Shown piece after piece: positions 5,629-10,426 of a stretch of 10,426 nucleotides of DNA (position 1 is the first letter of the stretch; every line of letters starts with the position of its first letter). The notes under the pieces are model-generated. The model ran no database searches and was not told where the DNA came from. It saw nothing but the letters and a program-made list of their open reading frames with translations. Origin of the DNA: Candidatus Daviesbacteria bacterium GW2011_GWA2_42_7 (GTDB lineage: Bacteria; Patescibacteriota; Microgenomatia; Daviesbacterales; UBA10151); contig LCEJ01000069.1 of the NCBI GenBank assembly GCA_000997105.1, positions 1-10,426 on the forward strand. Direction: 5' to 3'. The position numbers and the translations under genes are program-made.

Positions 5629-6081
5629 ATGAGCAATCTTGTCATTGTACGCCATGGAGAATATGGCAGAGATATGAGGTTAAATGCAAAAGGCCGTGAT
5701 CAGATGTATAACATGGCAGAGATATTACAAGGGGTCCTGGCCAGAAAAAATACCGCCCATATCCTTTCCTCTACTGCTCCCAGAGCCTTGGACAGTGCAA
5801 AGATACTGTCAGAAATCCTAAATGTCCCCATAGAGGAACATGAACTGCTTTGGTCAGAAAGTGGACATCCAGAAGACCTGGATGGAGCATATGGGCTTAT
5901 AAAATCTCTTCAGGAAAAGGCAGATTTAGGGATAGTTGTTACCCATCTGGAATATGCAGAATCCCTTCCTCCTTTCCTTTTAGAAAAAGAATTTAATAAA
6001 TTTGCAAGTTCAAGGGAAGTCAGAAAAGGCGAAGGAGTACTATTAGATTACCGCAGAGAAATTCTAATCTACCTCAAATAA
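5629..6081 (+). CDS. histidine phosphatase superfamily protein (SixA/phosphoglycerate mutase-like)
   Basis: This 150-residue protein uses a catalytic histidine as phospho-acceptor. The N-terminal strand leads directly into the RHG motif, VIVRHGEYG (R8, H9, G10). The second phosphate-binding arginine is in SSTAPRALDSA (R52), and the second active-site histidine in VVTHLEY (H106). The ESGHPED segment (77-83) could supply the acid. The length suits the compact SixA/PGAM-like branch, which acts on phosphoproteins or small phospho-compounds; the substrate is unknown. Start choice: the frame is open from ATG 5605 (8 residues more), but the promoter would leave almost no leader there, and RHG normally lies close to the N-terminus, so ATG 5629 is preferred; if 5605 is used the mRNA is leaderless. 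It stands alone on the plus strand between tRNA-Glu and a strong terminator. Confidence 0.88.
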   Translation: MSNLVIVRHGEYGRDMRLNAKGRDQMYNMAEILQGVLARKNTAHILSSTAPRALDSAKILSEILNVPIEEHELLWSESGHPEDLDGAYGLIKSLQEKADLGIVVTHLEYAESLPPFLLEKEFNKFASSREVRKGEGVLLDYRREILIYLK

Positions 6082-6160
6082 CCTATCCAGTTGCACAAAA
6101 TCTATCTTCCCACTTCCGATATGGAAATATAGAAACCCACCCACCCCACACGCACTACAA

Positions 6161-6194
6161 AAATTAAGGCCTTTAATATATAAGGCCTTAATTT
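6161..6194. terminator. bidirectional terminator between convergent genes
   Basis: A perfect 13-bp inverted repeat (arms 6161-6173 and 6182-6194, core AAGGCCTT) with an 8-nt loop lies between the convergent histidine phosphatase and secreted-protein genes. The outer arm ends are A-rich on one side and T-rich on the other, so the structure can terminate transcripts from both sides. Confidence 0.75.
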
Positions 6195-6202
6195 ACTATT
6201 CA

Positions 6203-6230
6203 CTGTACTCTGTAACCTGTACCTTGTAAA
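6203..6230. repeat. heptamer array, four units
   Basis: Four contiguous 7-nt units start at 6203, 6210, 6217 and 6224 with consensus YTGTAMN (CTGTACT, CTGTAAC, CTGTACC, TTGTAAA). The array ends exactly against the stop codon of the secreted-protein gene (6231-6233). Its 7-nt period matches the arrays at three other junctions in the window. Confidence 0.6.
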
Positions 6231-6731
6231 CTAATACGCTCCGTAGCCCGAAGGGTTGGCATGGGCAAACCAGATATGTCCCGGTCCAAAACTCGGATCA
6301 GTTCCCTGATCCATCAAAACCGCAAATTGCCCCCAGATTCCATATCCACCATCAGGAATTAAACTTGGATTTGCATTGTAATTACCTACCCAGACAATCT
6401 TATAATGCCAAACCGTACCTGATCCTCCGTTTTTCCCGTTCCATTCATTGTTCTCCCATGCAGCATAAGGAGGGTTAGCCCATCCTTCGGCATTTCCCCT
6501 ATCCCATTCGGCATTCCATTTCATTACAAGCTTATCCGGGGAATAGATACCCTGGCAATTGGCAGGTAAACTCTTAGCCTGACACCAACTTGAACCTGTC
6601 CCGTTAAAAATCATTGCCGTCCTGTTATAGCCAAACTCATCAAACCCTCCGGCTGCCAAAACAGGTAAAGCTGAACTTCCAAATATAGCCCCTGCCACAA
6701 CCGCTTCCCCTATTATTTTTTTAATATTCAT
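6231..6731 (-). CDS. small secreted protein of a CPR-type family, function unknown
   Basis: This is a 166-residue protein when started at ATG 6731. A signal peptide with KK at the N-terminus and hydrophobic core (about 8-26) ends in LPVLAA, with cleavage near residue 26 or 27. The mature part is rich in Trp, Gly, Asn and aromatic residues: GFDEFGYN, KWNAEWDRGNAEGW, ENNEWNGKNGGSG, HYKIVWVG and GHIWFAHANPSGYGAY. It has two cysteines (C50, C59) that may form a disulfide. I recognise this type from many CPR genomes but know of no assigned function; a cell-surface or binding role is plausible. The start at 6731 is chosen because GAGGGGGTG (6739-6747) lies 7 nt upstream and because the promoter overlaps the longer frame that reaches 6785. 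It is convergent with the histidine phosphatase. Confidence 0.8.
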   Translation of the reverse strand: MNIKKIIGEAVVAGAIFGSSALPVLAAGGFDEFGYNRTAMIFNGTGSSWCQAKSLPANCQGIYSPDKLVMKWNAEWDRGNAEGWANPPYAAWENNEWNGKNGGSGTVWHYKIVWVGNYNANPSLIPDGGYGIWGQFAVLMDQGTDPSFGPGHIWFAHANPSGYGAY

Positions 6732-6757
6732 ATATTTCACCCCCTCGCTTAAATCAG

Positions 6758-6785
6758 CATATAGGTTTTTTCTACAAGATGTCAA
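6758..6785 (-). promoter_or_regulatory. promoter of the secreted-protein gene
   Basis: On the minus strand a perfect TTGACA (6780-6785) is followed by TATATG (6758-6763) at 16 nt, or TATGCT (6756-6761) at 18 nt; each hexamer has four of six consensus bases. The start of transcription near 6750 leaves about 20 nt of leader containing the GAGGGGGTG ribosome binding site. This separates the gene from the yraN operon. Confidence 0.6.
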
Positions 6786-6797
6786 CTTAATATTCTA

Positions 6798-7157
6798 TTA
6801 GCCTGTAATATTTTTAATTAACTCTATCTCAGGATTTTCCTGATAACCGGCATAATCAATCGATATAAAATCCAACCTATAGGGGTTATCTCCCCAATTT
6901 ATTTTTTGCAAGTAAAATTTGGCAGTTTTTAGGATATGTTTAATTTTCCATGGGGTCATTGACTCGACAGGTAAACCATATTCATGGGAATACCTGGTTT
7001 TTACTTCCACAAAGACAAGATAATCTCTATCTTGGGCTACAATATCTATTTCCCCGCCCCTAATCCGGAAATTTTTCTCCAGAATCTTGTATCCTTGCCT
7101 TTTAAGGTAGTTGCAAGCTATCTCTTCACCGGCATCACCAATCGATTTATGATTCAT
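6798..7157 (-). CDS. yraN: YraN/UPF0102 family endonuclease-like protein
   Basis: This 119-residue protein is a full-length member of the UPF0102 family, which has a PD-(D/E)XK-like nuclease fold. The conserved blocks are present in order: IGDAGEEIACNYLKRQGY (E11), GGEIDIVA (E36, D38) and LVFVEVKTR (E51, K53). E36/D38 with E51-x-K53 form the nuclease-like active-site pattern. The family is linked to recombination or DNA processing, but the cellular role is not settled. The start ATG at 7157 fits the usual N-terminus, yet it and the first codons (M-N-H-K-S) are built from a heptamer repeat and have no Shine-Dalgarno sequence. It follows rnhB by 22 nt, in the rplS-rnhB-yraN order common in bacteria. 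Confidence 0.92.
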   Translation of the reverse strand: MNHKSIGDAGEEIACNYLKRQGYKILEKNFRIRGGEIDIVAQDRDYLVFVEVKTRYSHEYGLPVESMTPWKIKHILKTAKFYLQKINWGDNPYRLDFISIDYAGYQENPEIELIKNITG

Positions 7158-7199
7158 GATTTACGAATATCTTAAACCTTTAATCATTCGTCGTAAATC
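7144..7199. repeat. degenerate heptamer array across the rnhB-yraN junction
   Basis: Eight consecutive 7-nt steps can be read from 7144 to 7199. On the plus strand they begin GATTTAT, GATTCAT, GATTTAC, and on the minus strand the other end begins GATTTAC, GACGAAT, GATTAAA. The array covers the last six codons and stop of rnhB, the 22-nt spacer and the first codons of yraN. A 17-nt piece (7169-7185) recurs with one mismatch at 7789-7805, on the other side of rnhB. Confidence 0.6.
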
Positions 7200-7746
7200 T
7201 TGTCAGATTAACAGACTTCCTGTGAATTTGCAGCTTTTTCATTAAATTATCCCTGTAAAACTTGGCAATAATAGAAGCTGCAGAAATTGATGCACAGATT
7301 TTATCCCCGTCTTTAACAGGTTTTTGTCTTTTTCTGTTCAAGTGCTTTATATAAGCAAAGCTTGAAATTTTCGCAGAGCGAAAATTATAGAACGCATCAA
7401 ATAATATATAGTCAGGTCTGGGATGTAGGTTTCTAACGGCTTTCCTAAAAGCCATCTGGGTAGCTTTGCCAATACCTAACTTATTGATATAGGAAACACC
7501 TACCACAGCAACTGACCATGCTAAGGCCACCTCTTTAATCTGTACAGTTAATTTTTCTCTCCGTTTGGGAGTTAAAAGCTTAGAGTCTGCTATACCTTCA
7601 GGTAGAATAACATTACAAGGAAAAACTACTGCCCCTGCTGCTACAGGCCCCGCAAAAGAGCCCCGTCCGACTTCATCCAGGCCACAGACACAGGAAAAAC
7701 CTTTATTCCAAAGTTCTTCTTCTAATTTAAGGGTTGGAGTTATCAT
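7180..7746 (-). CDS. rnhB: ribonuclease HII with an internal deletion
   Basis: RNase HII cuts the RNA strand at ribonucleotides embedded in DNA, starting ribonucleotide excision repair. At 188 residues this copy is short. Catalytic residues D24 and E25 (LDEVGRGS, with the substrate-binding GRG), D117 (ILFDAF) and D166 (IIAKFYRD) are all present, as is ADSKLLTPKRREKL (53-66). After NLMKKL (167-172) the sequence jumps directly to QIHRKS, which in normal enzymes follows about 30 residues later. The missing block contains the conserved YPxYGFxxHKGYGTxxH segment, including the tyrosine thought to sense the RNA-DNA junction. The C-terminus (RFTTND) is encoded by a heptamer repeat. The start ATG 7746 has no Shine-Dalgarno sequence and is also preceded by a repeat array. 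Family certain; activity doubtful or altered. Confidence 0.9.
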   Translation of the reverse strand: MITPTLKLEEELWNKGFSCVCGLDEVGRGSFAGPVAAGAVVFPCNVILPEGIADSKLLTPKRREKLTVQIKEVALAWSVAVVGVSYINKLGIGKATQMAFRKAVRNLHPRPDYILFDAFYNFRSAKISSFAYIKHLNRKRQKPVKDGDKICASISAASIIAKFYRDNLMKKLQIHRKSVNLTRFTTND

Positions 7747-7752
7747 GGAGAA

Positions 7753-7808
7753 GATTTACGATTTACGAGATATGATTTACGATCATGAATCTTAAATCTT
7801 TAATCTTA
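7753..7808. repeat. degenerate heptamer array upstream of rnhB
   Basis: Eight 7-nt units start at 7753, 7760, 7767, 7774, 7781, 7788, 7795 and 7802. GATTTAC occurs three times, and the last three units are AATCTTA, AATCTTT and AATCTTA. On the minus strand the array occupies the rnhB translation initiation region and may explain its missing ribosome binding site. Confidence 0.65.
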
Positions 7809-7809
7809 A

Positions 7810-7853
7810 GAACTTGCTCTCAAGTTCGCAAGACCTTGCGACAGCAAGCTGTC
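7810..7853. repeat. three tandem hairpins between rplS and rnhB
   Basis: Three adjoining perfect inverted repeats fill this stretch: GAACTTG/CAAGTTC (7810-7827, loop CTCT), CGCAA/TTGCG (7827-7840, loop GACC) and GACAGC/GCTGTC (7840-7853, loop AA or larger). Neighbours share one boundary base. None is followed by a T-tract on the minus strand, so an RNA-processing or mRNA-stability role, or a repeat-element origin, is likelier than termination. Confidence 0.5.
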
Positions 7854-7866
7854 TTAAATCATTCAC

Positions 7867-8181
7867 TTACACTCTAACCGCCCGTTTACCGGTTAGCTCA
7901 CGGAGATAATAAAGTTTGCTTCTGCGGACTTTTTTGGCATTCTTTTTTACCTCAACTTTAACCAGAGACCTGCCGTCCAAAGGCCATTTTCTTTCCACTC
8001 CCATTCCCCCTGTCCCGATCCTTCTTACAGTCATCGTCCGGTTCTCCCCCCTGCCGGAAAAAGAGATCAAAATCCCTTCAAAAACCTGGATCCTGGTTTT
8101 AGACCCTTCCACCACAGTAGAATGGACACGGATCGTATCCCCGATTTTGAGTTCTTGTTCTTTCACATTTGCCGAAATCAT
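7867..8181 (-). CDS. rplS: 50S ribosomal protein L19
   Basis: L19 lies at the 30S-50S interface and forms an intersubunit bridge. The 104-residue protein carries the family pattern throughout: IGDTIRVHSTVVEGSKTRIQ (13-32), VFEGILISFSGRG, then TVRRIGTGGMGVERKWPLDG and a basic end with KVRRSKLYYLRELTGKRA. The length is normal for a compact bacterial L19, without the N-terminal extension. The start at ATG 8181 has AGG only 2 nt upstream, too close for a classic Shine-Dalgarno; a hairpin covers the upstream 8196-8215. It stands between dnaE and rnhB, all on the minus strand. Confidence 0.96.
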   Translation of the reverse strand: MISANVKEQELKIGDTIRVHSTVVEGSKTRIQVFEGILISFSGRGENRTMTVRRIGTGGMGVERKWPLDGRSLVKVEVKKNAKKVRRSKLYYLRELTGKRAVRV

Positions 8182-8195
8182 ACCTATGGATTTTA

Positions 8196-8215
8196 CCTTT
8201 TTCGCAAGAAAAAGG
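8196..8215 (-). promoter_or_regulatory. hairpin in the rplS leader
   Basis: On the minus strand CCTTTTTC pairs with GAAAAAGG around a TTGC loop, a perfect 8-bp stem extendable by G-U and A-T pairs. It ends about 14 nt before the rplS ATG. Several bacteria have autoregulatory L19 leaders upstream of rplS, but I cannot match this stem to one of them. Confidence 0.4.
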
Positions 8216-8220
8216 CAAGA

Positions 8221-8248
8221 TTTAGAAATTAAAATTTAGAAATTAAAA
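8221..8248. repeat. 14-bp perfect tandem duplication (2 x 2 heptamers) between dnaE and rplS
   Basis: TTTAGAAATTAAAA occurs twice without a gap (8221-8234 and 8235-8248). The unit can be read as two heptamers, so its period is a multiple of 7 like the other intergenic arrays in this window. Confidence 0.7.
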
Positions 8249-8259
8249 ATTTTTTAAGC

Positions 8260-10426
8260 CTAAATGAGCCTAATTGCCCCTTTGCCCAAAAGCCCCTCAA
8301 TCTCATCCACTAAAAGGGGGTCAAAACTTACCCCAAAAGGCAGGCTCATCTTTTTAAGGTCATTCCCTCCATTTGGTAAAAGTATAGAAACACTAAAATT
8401 TCCGGGGTAAGTCCTTAAGATTTTATTAACCTTCTGTAAAACTTCCACCCCTGCCCCACTGGGTACTATAACCTCAACCTCCTTGGTAACTTTTACCCCT
8501 TGGGGTATATCCACCACTGAAGTTTCCGGATTATACTCCTCAATTTTATCCACCACTAAAGATAACTGATCCTCCCTTTTGTCAATCCTGCCCCAAGCAA
8601 GTAAGACCTTATCCTTTTCTAAAATCTGCTTGGCAACTTCAAAAGTTTTTGGGAATACAACCGCTTCTATATCGGATAACGTATCGGAAAGTTTAATAAA
8701 CGCCATCTCGGCCTGGCTTTTTTTGGTCATGACCATTTTTACCTCTGTTAACACACCACCCAAAACCACTTTTTGCCCAACCAGCTCTTCTGTAATTTCC
8801 GAAATTTTAACTGAGCAAATCTCTTCTGTCTTTTTTAAAAGTTCTAAAAAAGGTGGCTCGTGCAAATAAAAACCCAAAAGCTCTTTTTCAAAAATTAACA
8901 TCTGGTCAAGCTCAAGCTCCGGTATATCAGGAAGTTTAACCGCAATCTCGTTTATTTTTTCCTCTTCACCAAAAAGGCCAACCTGGCCGGAGAGGGAATT
9001 TTTAGACTGTTGATGGACCTTTTCCAAACAAGCCTCAAGGACTAAAAGTTGCGCAGCCCGGGTACCCAAAAGGTCCAATGCCCCGGCTTTTATCAAACTC
9101 TCCAAAGCTTTTTTATTCACCAACCTGGTATCCACACGGCAACAAAGGTCTGCCATAGACTTAAATGCCTGCCCTGAGCTTGCTCGCCCTGAGCTTGTCG
9201 AATGGGTCGAATCTGCCGAAGGGTCCCTTGCCTTTATAATAGACTCAATTGCTAAAATCCCCACGTTCTTAATGGCCGAAAGCCCAAACCTTATCCCTTG
9301 GCCATTTTCCAGGTCTTCAATAGTAAACCCAACCCCAGATTTATTAACATCCGGCGGTAAAACCGCAATTCCCATTTTTTTGCACTCCTCCATGGCAGCA
9401 GCGATCTTATCCGAATCCCCGTACTCTGCAGTCATAACTGCCGCCATAAACTCCACCGGGAAATTAGCCTTCATATAAGCAGTCTGGTAAGCCACCATCG
9501 CATAAGAGGCGGCATGAGCCTTACCAAAACCATAACCTTCAAATGGCTTGATAAGTTGATATAAACCCTCAGCTTTTTCTTTTGTCAAACCATTGGCAAT
9601 ACACCCTTCAATAAAATGCTCTTTTTGTTTGGCCATCTCTGCCGGGATTTTCTTCCCCATTGCTTTCCTAAATTTATCCGCCTCCGCCCAGTCATAGCCG
9701 GCAATATTGATTGTGGTCAAAAGCACATCTTCTTGATAGACTAGGAGCCCCAGAGATGACTGCAAATAATCTTTCATCCTGGGATCGTAGTAAGAAATTC
9801 TTTTTGGGTCATGTTTGCGGGCGATATATTCATCAATGATGCTCATTGGACCCGGCCTGTAAAGCGCTACCATCACCATAATATCGAAAATACTTGTCGG
9901 TTTAAGCTCAACCAAATAACGTGTCATCCCCGAACTTTCCAGCTGAAACAAACCCATGGTTGCCCCTTGAGCTAAAAGCTTAAATGACTTTTTATCATCC
10001 ATTGGTAAATTATTCAGGTCCACCTCAACCCCCCGGTTTCCCCTGACAATATCAACAGCATGGCCTAAAATAGATAGATTCCTGATCCCCAAAATATCCA
10101 GCTTAATCAGGCCAACTCCCTCATAATCCTGGTCAATGGAAAACATATCATACTGGGAAATAATTTTATCTCCGTTGGACTCCCTCTGAAGAGGGGTAAA
10201 ATCAGTCATAGCGGTTGGGGAAATCACCAACCCTGCCGCGTGGACTGAAGCATGCCTAACCGTCCCCTCAACTTTTTTTGCCAAATCAATCAAAATCTTA
10301 ACTTGGGAATTACTTTTGTAAAGTTCATTCAGCTCCTGAACCACCCTTAAGGCATCATCCAGGGACTGATGAAAACCCTGCTTCGGTGGAGGAATAAGCT
10401 TGGCAATCCTGTCCACCTCCCCGTAA
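8260..10426 (-). CDS. dnaE: DNA polymerase III alpha subunit, C-terminal part (5' end outside window)
   Basis: This is the replicative polymerase catalytic subunit. About 721 codons are visible and the frame stays open through the right edge (Y-G-E-V-D-R-I), so the PHP domain and the first palm aspartates lie outside. Numbering from the GTG codon at 10416, the third catalytic aspartate is D107 (GLIKLDILGIRNL). LYRPGPM (about 186-191) and EGYGFGKAHAASYAMVAY (about 293-310) mark the fingers. IKNVGILAIESII (about 382-394) is a helix-hairpin-helix. QVGLF (478-482) matches the beta-clamp binding motif. An OB fold spans about 548-627, and a C-terminal domain ends at IRLI. The oddity is a 20-residue low-complexity insert (about 398-417, ADSTHSTSSGRASSGQA) encoded by a dispersed DNA repeat between the helix-hairpin-helix and FKSMADLCCRVD. 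FYLHEPP replaces the usual FYLSGHP. Confidence 0.97.
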   Translation of the reverse strand, partial: YGEVDRIAKLIPPPKQGFHQSLDDALRVVQELNELYKSNSQVKILIDLAKKVEGTVRHASVHAAGLVISPTAMTDFTPLQRESNGDKIISQYDMFSIDQDYEGVGLIKLDILGIRNLSILGHAVDIVRGNRGVEVDLNNLPMDDKKSFKLLAQGATMGLFQLESSGMTRYLVELKPTSIFDIMVMVALYRPGPMSIIDEYIARKHDPKRISYYDPRMKDYLQSSLGLLVYQEDVLLTTINIAGYDWAEADKFRKAMGKKIPAEMAKQKEHFIEGCIANGLTKEKAEGLYQLIKPFEGYGFGKAHAASYAMVAYQTAYMKANFPVEFMAAVMTAEYGDSDKIAAAMEECKKMGIAVLPPDVNKSGVGFTIEDLENGQGIRFGLSAIKNVGILAIESIIKARDPSADSTHSTSSGRASSGQAFKSMADLCCRVDTRLVNKKALESLIKAGALDLLGTRAAQLLVLEACLEKVHQQSKNSLSGQVGLFGEEEKINEIAVKLPDIPELELDQMLIFEKELLGFYLHEPPFLELLKKTEEICSVKISEITEELVGQKVVLGGVLTEVKMVMTKKSQAEMAFIKLSDTLSDIEAVVFPKTFEVAKQILEKDKVLLAWGRIDKREDQLSLVVDKIEEYNPETSVVDIPQGVKVTKEVEVIVPSGAGVEVLQKVNKILRTYPGNFSVSILLPNGGNDLKKMSLPFGVSFDPLLVDEIEGLLGKGAIRLI
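9166..9228. repeat. dispersed repeat inserted in frame in dnaE
   Basis: GCCCTGAGCTTG occurs twice with a 15-nt period (9171-9182 and 9186-9197), followed by the palindromic TCGAATGGGTCGA (9199-9211) and CCGAAGGGTCC near 9217-9227. This combination is typical of dispersed palindromic repeats that I recall from CPR and other environmental genomes. It adds about 20 codons without breaking the dnaE frame. Confidence 0.65.

Noticed and set aside
6732..6785. Upstream extension of the secreted protein by 18 residues
   Set aside because: The -35 and -10 boxes lie inside this stretch and the signal peptide and strong ribosome binding site fit the start at 6731.
7220..7240. RNase HII gap considered as a frameshift
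   Set aside because: The frame is continuous with conserved residues on both sides, and the missing motif is not found in another frame, so it is a deletion.
7144..7808. Repeats around rnhB considered as a CRISPR array or as a transposon with terminal repeats
   Set aside because: The unit is 7 nt without spacers, and the sequence between the arrays is the conserved rnhB gene with no transposase.
7916..8239. Plus-strand open frame of 107 codons opposite rplS
   Set aside because: It is the shadow of the strongly biased L19 gene; composition is not protein-like and there is no start signal.

Overview
The window looks like a chromosomal contig piece from an uncultured bacterium of the Candidate Phyla Radiation (Patescibacteria, perhaps Microgenomates-like). 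This is inferred from the style of the proteins: a short L19, a CPR-type small secreted protein rich in Trp, Gly and Asn, a membrane anchor paired with a charged secreted coiled-coil protein, a CPR-type APH-fold phosphotransferase, and compact spacers with little Shine-Dalgarno signal. No rRNA or taxonomic marker is present to prove it.

Left part (1-2955) is the most accessory-looking. A small gene runs off the left edge on the minus strand (1-104). A minus-strand phosphotransferase (228-1202) is transcribed divergently from a two-gene plus-strand operon (1369-2181 and 2184-2933). Both operon products are unannotated mostly helical proteins carrying an R-N-x-x-x-H motif typical of HEPN-type ribonucleases. 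The operon has its own extended -10 promoter, a strikingly structured leader of about 108 nt whose partner strands can sequester the ribosome binding site, and an AT-rich terminator. This leader plus two HEPN-like genes is the best candidate for an undescribed system in the window.

Middle part (3016-6230) holds, on the minus strand, a strong promoter, a single-pass membrane peptide (5063-5281) overlapping by 4 nt a secreted coiled-coil protein (4458-5066), and then a B12-binding radical SAM protein (3016-4401). Beyond these lies tRNA-Glu(TTC) on the minus strand (5338-5411), then a 190-nt spacer dense in palindromes and direct repeats, and a plus-strand histidine phosphatase (5629-6081) ending at a strong bidirectional terminator.

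Right part (6231-10426) is conserved housekeeping on the minus strand. In transcription order it is dnaE (C-terminal two thirds, cut by the right edge), rplS (L19), rnhB (RNase HII) and yraN, followed by a separately promoted secreted CPR-type protein. Two of these genes carry scars of repeats: dnaE has a dispersed repeat inserted in frame, and rnhB lacks about 30 residues including the HKGYGT block and ends inside a repeat. Four junctions (6203-6230, 7144-7199, 7753-7808, 8221-8248) carry arrays with an exact 7-nt period, and one of them supplies the stop codon of rnhB and the start codon of yraN.

No CRISPR array, transposase or prophage gene is visible.
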